Source of the DNA: Hymenobacter crusticola
GTDB taxonomy: Bacteria > Bacteroidota > Bacteroidia > Cytophagales > Hymenobacteraceae
Assembly: GCF_002154225.1 (NCBI RefSeq)
Contig: NZ_MTSE01000001.1
Span: 124,001 to 188,000 of the forward strand
Length of the DNA: 64,000 bases
Direction: 5' to 3'
In this document: positions 53,267-61,917 of the stretch, in pieces
Position numbering within the stretch: the first letter of the stretch is position 1
Layout of the letters: the number at the start of each line of letters is the position of its first letter
The notes under the pieces: generated by a model
Seen by the model: only the letters and a program-made list of their open reading frames with translations
Told to the model about the DNA's origin: nothing
The model's database searches: none
Made by a program: the position numbers and the translations under genes

Positions 53267-54817
53267 ATGAAAGAAACTTCCGCTTCTACGCAGCCTTCGT
53301 GGCTGCATACCGCCCCTGCTCTGCCCGAGTTTCCGCCCCTCACGCAGAACATAACGACTGACGTAGTGGTGGTGGGAGCTGGTATTGCGGGCCTTACCAC
53401 CGCTTACCTGCTCACGCGTGAGGGCCGCAACGTAGTAGTGCTGGAAAGCGGCAACCTAGGTAGCGGCGAAACCGCCCGCACTACGGCTCACCTCTCCAAC
53501 GCCCTCGACGACCGGTATACAACCTTGGAGGAACTGTTTGGGAAAGAAGGAGCCCGTATTGCCGCCCAGAGCCACGGTGGCGCCATCGACCTGATCAATG
53601 ATATTGTGCGGGAAGAGCATATTGCCTGCGATTTTTCCCGCGTCAATGGCTACCTATTTTTGCCCCAGGATGGCGACCCCAAAGAGCTAGACGAGGAGCT
53701 AGCCGCTGCCCACCGCGCGGGCCTAACGGGAGTTCGGCGGCTCGCCAACTCCCCCACCAAGGGCTTTCAGACGGGTGAATGCCTGGAATTTCCGAATCAG
53801 GGGCAGTTTCACATCGTTAAGTACCTGCACGGATTGGTAGAAGCCATCACGCGACGCGGTGGCCGGATCTTTACCCACTCCCACGTGAGTGAGGTGCAAG
53901 GCGGCAAAAAGGCCAGCGTAACGACAGCCAACGGCGCTACCGTAACGGCCAAAGCCGTGCTCCTAGCTACCAATACCCCCGTAAACGACCGCGTGGTGAT
54001 GCACACCAAGCAGGGCGCTTACCGCACCTACGCCATTGCCGCCCGCATCCCGCACGGCTCCGTAACCAAGGCCTTGTACTGGGATACGCCCGACCCCTAC
54101 CATTATATCCGGCTAGAAGAGGTGCCCGGCGAACCCGATGGCGTTTCACACGACCTGCTCATCGTGGGTGGCGAAGACCACAAGGTGGGCCAGGGAGCCC
54201 CAGCCGAAAGCTTCCGCCGCCTGGAAGAATGGATGCGGGAGCACTTTCCGATGATGGAAAGCATTGACTACCGCTGGTCGGGCCAGGTCTTGGAGCCCAA
54301 CGACGGCCTAGGCTACGCGGGCCGTAATCCGCTGGATGCCGACAACGTGTACATCATCACCGGCGACTCGGGCCACGGCATGACCCACGGCACCCTCGGG
54401 GCGATGCTGGTAGCCGACCTCATCCAAGGTCGCCAAACGCCCTGGGAAAAACTCTATGATCCAGGCCGCGTGACTCTACGCCCCTCGTCGATCAAAGAAT
54501 TTGCCCGCGAAAATGCGAACGTGGCCGCGGAGTATACTGACCTGCTAACCGGCGGAGACGTATCGAAGGAGGAAGAAATTGAGCCCGGAAGCGGAGCCGT
54601 GTTGCGCCGGGGGCTTACGAAAGTAGCCGTGTACCGCGACCCGCAAGGCCAAACGCATACGTGCTCGGCCATCTGCCCGCACCTAGGATGCGTAGTGCAC
54701 TGGAATGGCGTGGAAAGCAGCTGGGACTGCCCGTGCCATGGCTCGCGCTTCGACGCTTATGGTCATTTACTCAATGGCCCCAGCAATGAGGATCTAGCCG
54801 CTGTGGACCAAAGCTAG
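53267..54817 (+). CDS. FAD-dependent oxidoreductase (DadA/GlpD-like) fused to a C-terminal Rieske domain
   Basis: A 516-residue protein. Residues 30-420 form a DAO-type FAD domain: VVVVGAGIAGLTTAYLLTRE (dinucleotide site), VLESGNLGSGETARTTAHLS and the C-terminal FAD contact YIITGDSGHGMTHGTLGAML. Residues 430-516 carry a Rieske 2Fe-2S domain with ligands C470-x-H472 (CPHLGC) and C488-x-x-H491 (CPCHGSRF). Such fusions oxidise an amine, amino acid or related substrate and pass electrons through the Rieske centre; the substrate is not known. It follows the cyanophycinase by 137 bp on the same strand and ends at a hairpin. Confidence 0.88.
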   Translation: MKETSASTQPSWLHTAPALPEFPPLTQNITTDVVVVGAGIAGLTTAYLLTREGRNVVVLESGNLGSGETARTTAHLSNALDDRYTTLEELFGKEGARIAAQSHGGAIDLINDIVREEHIACDFSRVNGYLFLPQDGDPKELDEELAAAHRAGLTGVRRLANSPTKGFQTGECLEFPNQGQFHIVKYLHGLVEAITRRGGRIFTHSHVSEVQGGKKASVTTANGATVTAKAVLLATNTPVNDRVVMHTKQGAYRTYAIAARIPHGSVTKALYWDTPDPYHYIRLEEVPGEPDGVSHDLLIVGGEDHKVGQGAPAESFRRLEEWMREHFPMMESIDYRWSGQVLEPNDGLGYAGRNPLDADNVYIITGDSGHGMTHGTLGAMLVADLIQGRQTPWEKLYDPGRVTLRPSSIKEFARENANVAAEYTDLLTGGDVSKEEEIEPGSGAVLRRGLTKVAVYRDPQGQTHTCSAICPHLGCVVHWNGVESSWDCPCHGSRFDAYGHLLNGPSNEDLAAVDQS

Positions 54818-54838
54818 GCACTTACTTACAACCCATAC

Positions 54839-54885
54839 AGCAAGGCCCCACGCACACCCTGATTCGGTGAGCGTGGGGCCTTGCT
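54839..54885 (+). terminator. Hairpin after the FAD-Rieske gene
   Basis: Arms AGCAAGGCCCCACGC (54839-54853) and GCGTGGGGCCTTGCT (54871-54885) pair perfectly around a 17-base loop. There is no strong T-run, but the stem is very stable. Confidence 0.7.
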
Positions 54886-55002
54886 GCTTGCACATAGCCT
54901 GCGCAGCTGAACTTTGCTGAGTGGTTGTTTATACGTATTCATTCTCAGGCAACTAGATCAAAAACCAGTATTTTACGCCTATGCCCGCCCAAAAGCCCTA
55001 TC

Positions 55003-55010
55003 TATCTTTG
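55003..55010 (+). promoter_or_regulatory. Possible Bacteroidota -7 promoter element TATCTTTG
   Basis: An exact match to the TAnnTTTG consensus, 64 bases upstream of ATG 55074 of the first STAS gene. The expected -33 TTTG is only weakly matched. Confidence 0.4.
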
Positions 55011-55073
55011 TAATAGGCTGTTCAGGTAGATACTACGCCGAAAGCCAGGCTTCCACCGCTAATACTGAGCATC

Positions 55074-55418
55074 ATGGATTTCGACAAGCTAGTGAAATCT
55101 GACCAGTTCCTGCTACGCTTGCGGGGCGCGTGCTTGGGGGATGAAAACGTGAGCAAGCTCGCTAGCTTACTCTTAGAAGCGGCTCAGTGTGGTGCCCACC
55201 GCGTATGGCTCGATTGCCGCCAGCTCACGCACATGGATTACCGGGGCTTACGGGTTCTGCTGCAATTTCTGCCTCAATTTGATGCGATGGGTACCAAACT
55301 ACTGTTGTGTGGCCTGCAACCAGCCGTGCAGGAGCGCCTCGACTCGTCGGGGCTAGCTTCGTTGCTCACGCTGCTGCCCGCCGAAGCCTACAGCGGGCCC
55401 GATCAGCAAGGTCTTTAG
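55074..55418 (+). CDS. STAS-domain protein (anti-sigma antagonist-like), first of two
   Basis: A 114-residue single STAS domain: LRLRGACLGDENVSKLASLL, VWLDCRQLTHMDYRGLRVLL and AMGTKLLLCGLQPAVQERL followed by DSSGLASLLTLLP. In classic anti-sigma antagonists the middle segment ends D-S-S-G-L with a phosphorylated Ser; here it is MDYRGL, so the usual phosphorylation site is absent. It may act as an interaction partner rather than a phospho-switch. A second STAS gene begins 49 bases downstream. No sigma-regulator kinase or phosphatase is visible in the window. Confidence 0.78.
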   Translation: MDFDKLVKSDQFLLRLRGACLGDENVSKLASLLLEAAQCGAHRVWLDCRQLTHMDYRGLRVLLQFLPQFDAMGTKLLLCGLQPAVQERLDSSGLASLLTLLPAEAYSGPDQQGL

Positions 55419-55467
55419 CGTACGCCGTTTGCATCCTTCACCCCTTATTCTCTGTTCTAGATCGATC

Positions 55468-55878
55468 ATGAGGGAAGTGTACCGGGAAATTCTCCCACAA
55501 AGTTATCTGCTGATTCTGGCCCCTGAGCGACACACGCTTGGCAGCGTACCGCTGGCGCAGGCCTTATACGCGGCGGGCCATAGTGGCAAACCTAGCGTGT
55601 GGGTTGACTGTAGCGAGCTGCACCAGCTCAGCGCGCGCACCTGCCAGATCTTGCTGCACTACCATCAGCAGTATGCGCAGCGTGGCATTCAGTTGGTTCT
55701 GTGTCACCTGGAGCCCGGCATCGAACAGGCACTTTTGGACGCTTGCCCAACCACGCCGCCGACCATTGTGCCCACCTTGCTCGATGCCGACCAACTCTAT
55801 CATGCCCAGCGCCAAACGTACTGGGCTGTTCCGTTCGGGAGAGAGGTAACGCGGAGCCAGCAGCCCTACGGAAGCTAG
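55468..55878 (+). CDS. STAS-domain-like protein, second of two
   Basis: A 136-residue protein; ATG 55468 (MREVYREILPQSYLLI) is chosen, as the frame's upstream start at 55429 is a TTG. The STAS-like core is VWVDCSELHQLSARTCQILL and YAQRGIQLVLCHLEPGIEQA, parallel to the first STAS protein (VWLDCRQLTHMDYRGLRVLL, LLLCGLQPAVQERL). The segment where DSSGL is expected reads SARTC, which keeps a Ser but not the motif. The two genes look like an old tandem duplication and are probably cotranscribed. The molecular partner is unknown. Confidence 0.7.
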   Translation: MREVYREILPQSYLLILAPERHTLGSVPLAQALYAAGHSGKPSVWVDCSELHQLSARTCQILLHYHQQYAQRGIQLVLCHLEPGIEQALLDACPTTPPTIVPTLLDADQLYHAQRQTYWAVPFGREVTRSQQPYGS

Positions 55879-55889
55879 CTTCGCAAATG

Positions 55890-56573
55890 CTACAAGAGGC
55901 TAGCTAGACTACTGATACTGAGTGCAATGATAGCCGTATTGAAGCCATAAGAAAGCACCCCATGTAGCAGCGCCCACCGCCGCAGCACACGGCCGCTAAT
56001 ACCAATATCAGCGGTTTGGGCCGTCATGCCGATGACGAAGGAGAAGTAAGCAAAATCCAGATAATCCGGCTCTTTCTCCGAACCAGGAAACTCCAGGCCG
56101 CCTTCGCTGCCGTCTACCTCAGGGTCGTAGTAGAGGTGGGCGTAGCGCAGCGTGAAGATAGTATGCAGCAGCAGCCAGGAGCTAGCTACTGCCGCCACGG
56201 ATAACACCACTTGCGTGCGCATCACATGGCCGGGAGCAGCATGCATAATGCCGAGCAGCACGACTACTGCCAGCACGCTGGCTATAGCTCCGACCAACAC
56301 CAGCACGAAAGACGGGACGCGACCAGGATCTTCGGCGGTAGCTACGCCGCGAATCCGGTGCACATCACTGACAACAATGCTGCTCCAGAACATTCCCAGG
56401 TTGGCACCCGCAAATCCATCCCAACCAGCAATAAACCGGGTAATTGGGTGCAAATCGCGGGGCGCCATCGCGTAAGCGCACAAACCAAGACCTAGCCCAA
56501 CCACCAAGCGAAACCGCGTTGATACTGAGCCTAGGTGGTGAAGCAGGCGGAAAGACGAGCGAGAGTTAGGCAT
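55890..56573 (-). CDS. DUF1345 family membrane protein
   Basis: A 227-residue integral membrane protein with about five to six hydrophobic segments (FRLVVGLGLGLCAYAMAP, VLVLVGAIASVLAVVVLLGI, VVLSVAAVASSWLLLHTIFT and the C-terminal GVLSYGFNTAIIALSISSLA). DUF1345 hallmarks are TLRYAHLYYDP, PDYLDFAYFSFVIGMTAQTA and DIGISGRVLRRWALLHG. The family has no known reaction; channel-like roles have been suggested by its pore-like layout but not shown here. It is convergent with the STAS pair. Confidence 0.85.
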   Translation of the reverse strand: MPNSRSSFRLLHHLGSVSTRFRLVVGLGLGLCAYAMAPRDLHPITRFIAGWDGFAGANLGMFWSSIVVSDVHRIRGVATAEDPGRVPSFVLVLVGAIASVLAVVVLLGIMHAAPGHVMRTQVVLSVAAVASSWLLLHTIFTLRYAHLYYDPEVDGSEGGLEFPGSEKEPDYLDFAYFSFVIGMTAQTADIGISGRVLRRWALLHGVLSYGFNTAIIALSISSLASLL

Positions 56574-56687
56574 AAGGGCAGCAACGAGTGAGCATTCAAA
56601 CTTGGCGAATAAACCGGGACTTTTGCAGCGTAGCTTCTAAGCGCGACGAATTGCGTATGTTGCCGGTCTGTTGCCAACCGTTTCTGC

Positions 56688-58172
56688 ATGAACCCTGCTC
56701 CGCTCTCCGGCCTGTACGCGCCCTCGCTTAGCCTCGTTACCGATTTGTATCAGCTCACCATGGCGTATGGCTACTGGAAAAAAGGGCTGCAAGACCGCGA
56801 GGCGGTTTTTCATCTTTACTTCCGCAAGCCACCATTTAGCGGCGGTTACGCCGTGTGTGCCGGCTTAGCGTACGCCGCCGATTGGCTTCAAAACCTAGGT
56901 TTTTCGGAGGATGATATTACGTACCTAGCTGGCTTAAAAGGCTCGAAGGGCACGCCGATGTTTGAGCAAGGCTTCCTCGACTACCTGCGCGACCTGAAAT
57001 TCACTTGCGACGTCGACGCTATTGCGGAAGGCACGGTCGTGTTTGCCAATGAACCCCTAGTGCGGGTGCAAGGCCCGCTCATTCAGGCGCAGCTAGTCGA
57101 GACGGCCCTGCTCACGCTCATCAACTTTCAAACGCTGATTGCGACCAAAACCGCCCGCATCCGCGAGGCCGCCGGCTCCGACCAAGTGTTGGAGTTTGGC
57201 TTGCGCCGAGCCCAAGGGTTTGACGGTGGCTTGTCAGCCAGCCGCGCGGCCTACCTAGGTGGCGCCGATGCTACCTCTAATGTGCTAGCGGGTCAGCGTT
57301 TCGGCATCCCCGTGAAGGGCACCCACGCCCACAGTTGGGTCATGTCATTTGAGGACGAGGAAGAGGCCTTCACTGCTTACGCAGAAGCCTTCCCCGACGA
57401 TTCCGTATTTCTCGTGGATACGTACGACACCCTAGAGGGCGTGCGCCACGCCATTGCAGTAGCGCGTCAAATGCGCGAGCGAGGCCACGAGCTAGCCGGC
57501 ATCCGCCTCGACTCGGGTGACCTAGCTTATCTCAGCCGCGAAGCACGCGCGTTGCTAGACGAAGCCGGTTTCCCCAAAACGCGCATCGTCGCCAGCAACG
57601 ACCTCGACGAAAGCCTCATTACCAGCCTCAAGCTTCAGGGTGCCCGCATCGATACGTGGGGCGTGGGTACCAAGCTCGTGACGGCCTACGACCAGCCGGC
57701 GCTCGGAGGCGTGTACAAGCTAGCTGCCCTGCGTCATGCCGACGACAATGGCTGGGACTTCACCGTCAAAATTTCGGAGCAACTCGCCAAAACGAGCATC
57801 CCCGGCATCCTGCAAGTGCGCCGCTTCGAAACCGAGAAAGGCCAGGCCCGCGCCGACATGCTCTACAACATCGCCGAGCCGCTCCCAGAAAACCTCACCA
57901 TCATTGACCCACTTGACCCCACGCGCCGGCGCCCCGTACGCTCTACCACCTTCCGGGAGCTACTAGAGCCGGTATTCCGCCAAGGCAAGCTCATCATGAC
58001 GCTACCTAGCTTGCAAGAAAGCCGCGAGCGAGTGCAGCGCGAAATCAACTCGCTCGACCCTAGCATTCGCCGCTTCCTGAATCCGCACACGTATCCTGTG
58101 GGTTTGGAAGAAGGCTTGAATACGTTCCGCACAAACCTGATTTTGGAGAAGCGCCCACAGCGGCCAGCGTAG
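56688..58172 (+). CDS. pncB: Nicotinate phosphoribosyltransferase
   Basis: A 494-residue enzyme of NAD salvage, making nicotinate mononucleotide from nicotinate and PRPP. Family segments are LVTDLYQLTMAYGYWKKGLQ, the substrate-region RRAQGFDGGLSASRAAYLGG, GTHAHSWVMSFEDEEEAFTA, LVDTYDTLEGVRHAI, GIRLDSGDLAYLSREAR and IVASNDLDESLI with GVGTKLVTAYDQPALGGVYK. The start ATG 56688 (MNPAPLSGLYAPSLSLVTDL) fits the family. It is monocistronic and convergent with the DUF4240 gene, 9 bases apart. Confidence 0.93.
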   Translation: MNPAPLSGLYAPSLSLVTDLYQLTMAYGYWKKGLQDREAVFHLYFRKPPFSGGYAVCAGLAYAADWLQNLGFSEDDITYLAGLKGSKGTPMFEQGFLDYLRDLKFTCDVDAIAEGTVVFANEPLVRVQGPLIQAQLVETALLTLINFQTLIATKTARIREAAGSDQVLEFGLRRAQGFDGGLSASRAAYLGGADATSNVLAGQRFGIPVKGTHAHSWVMSFEDEEEAFTAYAEAFPDDSVFLVDTYDTLEGVRHAIAVARQMRERGHELAGIRLDSGDLAYLSREARALLDEAGFPKTRIVASNDLDESLITSLKLQGARIDTWGVGTKLVTAYDQPALGGVYKLAALRHADDNGWDFTVKISEQLAKTSIPGILQVRRFETEKGQARADMLYNIAEPLPENLTIIDPLDPTRRRPVRSTTFRELLEPVFRQGKLIMTLPSLQESRERVQREINSLDPSIRRFLNPHTYPVGLEEGLNTFRTNLILEKRPQRPA

Positions 58173-58181
58173 AGCGAGATT

Positions 58182-58733
58182 TTATGTGTTGAACTTTGCC
58201 CAGAGCCTAGGCAACAGTGTGGGTAGCTGTTCTTCCGTCCAGTCTTCTCCTTTCGTTATCGAGCCAAAGTCATAACTCAAACCACGTTCACTCGCAGCAT
58301 TCCTAGGAAAGCTGTTGTTATCGTCATCGTCTTCCTGCTGGCCGGTGCGCTGTTCATATGTCTGGGTGGCAACATAGAGCAGAGGTTCAAAGTCTAGGTA
58401 TTCAACGTCATCTTCAACCAGGTCAGCTAGTACATCTGGATTACGCAGGGCTTCTGTGAACGTGCTTTCACCTTGCCCAATTAGCCAGCAACGGAAATAC
58501 AGATAAGGATCGTCGGTTACCCAGCCTTCAATAATTTTTTGCGCGGCCATCATCGTAAAGTCATCTGCCTCTATCAGGTACTCTCTCATTATACACTCAA
58601 ATTCTATTATCTCCTCGGGTGTATACTTTTCGAGACGACTAATTAGCATGGCTTCCTGAAGGTCTTGGTCGCCTGCAGAATCTTTGTGAGTTGAGTCTAT
58701 TAACCGCCAGAATTCTTTCTTATCCATTCCCAT
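58182..58733 (-). CDS. DUF4240-domain protein
   Basis: A 183-residue soluble, acidic protein. The N-terminal part is typical of DUF4240: KKEFWRLIDSTHKDSAGDQD, LEKYTPEEIIEFECIMREYL, GWVTDDPYLYFRCWLIGQGE and FEPLLYVATQTYEQRTG. The family has no known reaction; members are often found near immunity or toxin-related genes, but no toxin gene is visible here. An acidic run (EDDDDNN) lies at about residue 135. Its coding composition is somewhat more AT-rich than that of the neighbours. An alternative start is ATG 58727. Confidence 0.78.
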   Translation of the reverse strand: MGMDKKEFWRLIDSTHKDSAGDQDLQEAMLISRLEKYTPEEIIEFECIMREYLIEADDFTMMAAQKIIEGWVTDDPYLYFRCWLIGQGESTFTEALRNPDVLADLVEDDVEYLDFEPLLYVATQTYEQRTGQQEDDDDNNSFPRNAASERGLSYDFGSITKGEDWTEEQLPTLLPRLWAKFNT

Positions 58734-58899
58734 TGCTTATACTATTTGATAGGTATGCCAAAACGTTGTACTCTATCAGCCAAAGCTTATGCCGCTTTGC
58801 AAGGAGACTGCCGATACTTTTGATACCCGTTCGTTGTTATACCAGCAACTCACTAGCTGCTAGCTTTTCAGCTTCCAGCGGCTCAACTACCTCCTTTCC

Positions 58900-59115
58900 A
58901 TGTCTACCCTACAATTCAAAACCAGCATCAACTGCGCTAACTGCCTGCGCGCCGTAACACCTTTCCTCGACGCCGAAGCTAGCATCGACAAGTGGAACGT
59001 CGACACCAACAATCCAAACAAGATCCTGACTGTGGAGGGCGAGAACCCTATTCCTGAGCTGATCATGAAAGCGGTTTCGCAAGCCGGATTTGATATAGAG
59101 CCGGCTCAGGCTTAA
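58900..59115 (+). CDS. HMA-domain heavy-metal-associated protein (copper-chaperone-like)
   Basis: A 71-residue protein consisting of one ferredoxin-like HMA domain. The metal site is NCANC with Cys12 and Cys15 (KTSINCANCLRAV). TVEGENPIPELIMKAVSQAG and the end FDIEP are typical. It could carry Cu(I) or another soft metal in the cytosol. No copper ATPase is adjacent in the window. A terminator hairpin follows. Confidence 0.85.
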   Translation: MSTLQFKTSINCANCLRAVTPFLDAEASIDKWNVDTNNPNKILTVEGENPIPELIMKAVSQAGFDIEPAQA

Positions 59116-59130
59116 CCTAGCTCATAAAGA

Positions 59131-59170
59131 AAAAGCGTCTGTCGTCCCGGAGGATGACAGACGCTTTTCG
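59131..59170. terminator. Bidirectional terminator between the HMA gene and purM
   Basis: Arms AAAAGCGTCTGTC (59131-59143) and GACAGACGCTTTT (59156-59168) pair perfectly, with A-tract and T-tract ends, between convergent genes. Confidence 0.88.
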
Positions 59171-59187
59171 TTTCGTGCGCTTGATAC

Positions 59188-60285
59188 CTACTCGTAGCTC
59201 AATTCGCCAGCCCCCACCTTTAGCCGAATGCCCGACTCGGCGGTGATGCGGCCCGCTACTTGCGCCTGGTAGCCACCTTCTTGCAGCTTCGCCACAACAG
59301 CATCTGCGGCGGCTTCGTCGGTTACGAGCAGCATGCCGTTGCCCATGTTCCAATAGAGGTACGCGTCGGCAGGCGTGATGCCAGCTAGCTCGGTGAGGCG
59401 CTGCATGGCGGGCAGCGGCTCGAACAGGTTATCTAATTCTGCCCCTACGCCGTTTTTCAACACACGTTTGAAGTTATCGGCAATGCCTCCGCCGGTGATG
59501 TGCGCGGCGGCATGCAGCGGCAAACCTGCATCGAGTACGCCGGTTACGCCGGGCGAGTAAATGAGCGACGGCGCGAGCAGCGCTTCGCCCCAGGTGTGAC
59601 CCATTTCGGTGGCATCGGCGCCGTCGTAGCTAGCTTGGTGCCACGCATCGCCGAAGAGGTTTTGCAACGTGCGGCGCGCCAGCGAGAAGCCATTGGAACG
59701 GAACGATGGCGAACGGAGCGCAACCACCGCTTGGCCCGCTTGCACGGTTGCGCCGCTGAGCGGTTTCTCCAAGCTAGGGTGCAAGCTGCCAATAGCCGTC
59801 GAGCACCAGTTGAAGTTCATGCGCGCCCCGTGCCAGCCACCAATGCGGTTACCTAGCTCCGCTATTTCACCGCCGGTAATGGCAATACCCGAGAAGTTGC
59901 AGGCGTCGTGCAGACCATGCATCAGCTCGTCAATGACGCCGTAGTCGAGCGTGTTCACGTCGATGATGTTGGAGAGGTTGGTAGGCACGAAGCCCCCCAC
60001 GATGAGGTCGTCGGCGGTCATGGCCACTAGGTCATAGCCTAGGGTGTCGTACTTGCCCACGCGCTCGGCCACTTCGATTTTGGTGCCAATACCGTCGGAG
60101 CTGATACCAAGACGGGCGTTACCGAAGCGGATTTCGTTTGCGAAGCCGCCGTCGAGGTCCTGCGCTGGCTCACCAGGCTTACCGGCACGGTTAGCGAAGG
60201 TTTTCTTGGACCAAGCGTAGGCATTACGCGAACATTCGTTGCCGAGGTCGATGTCGTAGCCGGCGGGTTTTTCTGAGGAGGACAT
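59188..60285 (-). CDS. purM: Phosphoribosylformylglycinamidine cyclo-ligase (AIR synthase)
   Basis: A 365-residue enzyme of purine synthesis that converts FGAM to AIR with ATP. Family segments are LGISSDGIGTKIEVAERVGK, LGYDLVAMTADDLIVGGFVP, FSGIAITGGEIAELGNRIGG, RSNGFSLARRTLQNLFG and AHITGGGIADNFKRVLKNG. It is of the longer Bacteroidota form with an N-terminal stretch of about 45 residues. It is the last gene of a leftward purD-purN-purF-purM cluster, separated from purF by 125 bases that carry repeats. Confidence 0.92.
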   Translation of the reverse strand: MSSSEKPAGYDIDLGNECSRNAYAWSKKTFANRAGKPGEPAQDLDGGFANEIRFGNARLGISSDGIGTKIEVAERVGKYDTLGYDLVAMTADDLIVGGFVPTNLSNIIDVNTLDYGVIDELMHGLHDACNFSGIAITGGEIAELGNRIGGWHGARMNFNWCSTAIGSLHPSLEKPLSGATVQAGQAVVALRSPSFRSNGFSLARRTLQNLFGDAWHQASYDGADATEMGHTWGEALLAPSLIYSPGVTGVLDAGLPLHAAAHITGGGIADNFKRVLKNGVGAELDNLFEPLPAMQRLTELAGITPADAYLYWNMGNGMLLVTDEAAADAVVAKLQEGGYQAQVAGRITAESGIRLKVGAGELSYE

Positions 60286-60410
60286 GCAAAAAAGAACTAG
60301 TAGTTAAGCACTAGGAGCTAGGAGAGAACGGCAAGAAGCTAAGAGTGTAAGACACTTACGTCAGTAAAAAGGACTTCTAGCTCCTAGCTTCCGACTCTTA
60401 GCTTCTTTAC
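60286..60410. repeat. Short inverted and direct repeats between purF and purM
   Basis: AAGAAGCTAAGAGT (60333-60346) and ACTCTTAGCTTCTT (60394-60407) are perfectly complementary. CTAGGAGCTAGGAG (60311-60324) is partly complementary to CTAGCTCCTAG (60377-60387). The elements are rich in CTAG and may form a processing or attenuation hairpin. Confidence 0.6.
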
Positions 60411-61916
60411 TTAGTGTTCCGTGGCAGCAGGAGCCTTGGCGCTTACCGACGTAGTAGCCTCTGCACGGTTTTTCTTGCCGCGGTGGCTTTGGCGCTCCTC
60501 CTGAATATGGCGCAGGTAACGGCTCACGTCGCCCGTTGGGTACTTGCCCGAGAAGCAAGCAAAGCAGCTACCACCGTGGCCCCGATCTTCACTGAAAAGC
60601 TCCTGCAAATCTTCCAGCGACTGATAGATCACGCGGTCGGCCTCAATGTAGCGGCAGATTTCTTCTTCCGTGTGGTTAGCCGCAATCAACTCCGTGCTCA
60701 TGGCCATATCGATTCCGTAGATGCACGGGCTCACGATGGGTGGTGCCGACGAGATGAAGTATACCTCCTTGGCCCCGGCCTCGCGCAAGATGCGCACGAT
60801 GCGGCGCGAGGTAGTGCCCCGCACAATGCTGTCGTCGACCACGGCAATCTTCTTGCCTTCCACAAACGCCCGGATAGGGTTGAGTTTTTTCTTCACCACA
60901 TCTTCCCGGCCCGCCTGGCTGCTCACGATAAACGAGCGGCCCATGTGGTTATTTTTCACGAGAGCACGCCGGTACGGGACGCCAATGGCTTCGGCCAGGC
61001 CGGAGGCAGCAAAGTAGCCCGACGAAGGCACGTCAATTACCATATCAGGCTCCAGACCCGCTTCCATCACTCTGCGCGCCAGTAGCTTACCTAGGCGCAC
61101 CCGTTCGCGGGCCACCAACCGACCGTGGATGGTCGAGTCTTCGCGGGCGAAGTAGATATGCTCGAATACGCAGAAGGCTTTCGGCAGATTGTACGGGTTC
61201 TTGTAGTGAACCTGGAAGTTCTTATCAATGAACACCGCCTGTCCCGGCCCCACGTTCTTGATAAACTCGAAACCTAGGTAGTCGAAGCACGTGGACTCGG
61301 AGGAAAACGCGTAGATCGGGCCGTCAGGCGTATCGCGGCGGCCGAGTACTAGTGGGCGAATACCCAAGGGGTCGTTGAAGGCCAGTAGGCCGTGCCCGGC
61401 AATCATGGTGATGGTCGCGTAAGCTCCTTTTACCAACTCTTGCGTCGTCTCAACGGCATCAAAAATATCGATTACCGAGAGGTGGTCGAGGTCTTTGATG
61501 CGTAGCTCCGAGGCGAAGGTGTACATGATCAGCTCCAGGTCGTTGCTCGTTTTGGGCAATACGTGGTACTTATCATGCAGACGCTTGGCCGCGTCGCGGA
61601 AGTTGATGACGTTGCCGTTGTGCACCATGGCTAGGCCAAACGGGTAGCTCGTGGTGAAGGGCTGGGCTAGGTCGGCATCGTTGGAGCCCTGCGTGGTGTA
61701 GCGCGCGTGGCCAATTCCGATGTTTCCTTTTAGCTTCTTTACATGCTTGGGCTTGAACACATCGTTGATGAGTCCGTTGCCTTTGTGCAAGTGGAAGTTA
61801 CCGTTGAAGGTGGCAATGCCGGCAGCATCCTGCCCACGGTGTTGTAGGGCGGTGAGGCCGAACACGATATCGTGGACGACGTCATCAGGACCGTAGAAAC
61901 CAACAATTCCGCACAT
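60411..61916 (-). CDS. purF: Amidophosphoribosyltransferase
   Basis: A 501-residue enzyme for the first step of purine synthesis. After Met the catalytic Cys2 of the glutaminase domain is in CGIVGFYGPDD. Further segments are LTALQHRGQDAAGIAT and GIGHARYTTQGSND. The phosphoribosyltransferase loop is IAVVDDSIVRGTTSRRIVRI. All four cysteines expected for the Bacillus-type 4Fe-4S cluster seem present: AFCVFEHIYFAR, PPIVSPCIYG and SCFACFSGKYPTG (two). The start lies 1 base after the purN stop, so the two are translationally close. Confidence 0.95.
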   Translation of the reverse strand: MCGIVGFYGPDDVVHDIVFGLTALQHRGQDAAGIATFNGNFHLHKGNGLINDVFKPKHVKKLKGNIGIGHARYTTQGSNDADLAQPFTTSYPFGLAMVHNGNVINFRDAAKRLHDKYHVLPKTSNDLELIMYTFASELRIKDLDHLSVIDIFDAVETTQELVKGAYATITMIAGHGLLAFNDPLGIRPLVLGRRDTPDGPIYAFSSESTCFDYLGFEFIKNVGPGQAVFIDKNFQVHYKNPYNLPKAFCVFEHIYFAREDSTIHGRLVARERVRLGKLLARRVMEAGLEPDMVIDVPSSGYFAASGLAEAIGVPYRRALVKNNHMGRSFIVSSQAGREDVVKKKLNPIRAFVEGKKIAVVDDSIVRGTTSRRIVRILREAGAKEVYFISSAPPIVSPCIYGIDMAMSTELIAANHTEEEICRYIEADRVIYQSLEDLQELFSEDRGHGGSCFACFSGKYPTGDVSRYLRHIQEERQSHRGKKNRAEATTSVSAKAPAATEH

Positions 61917-61917
61917 A

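Noticed and set aside
58182..58957. Toxin-immunity cassette around the DUF4240 gene
   Set aside because: DUF4240 proteins can be immunity-like, but no toxin, Rhs, PAAR or secretion gene is present nearby.
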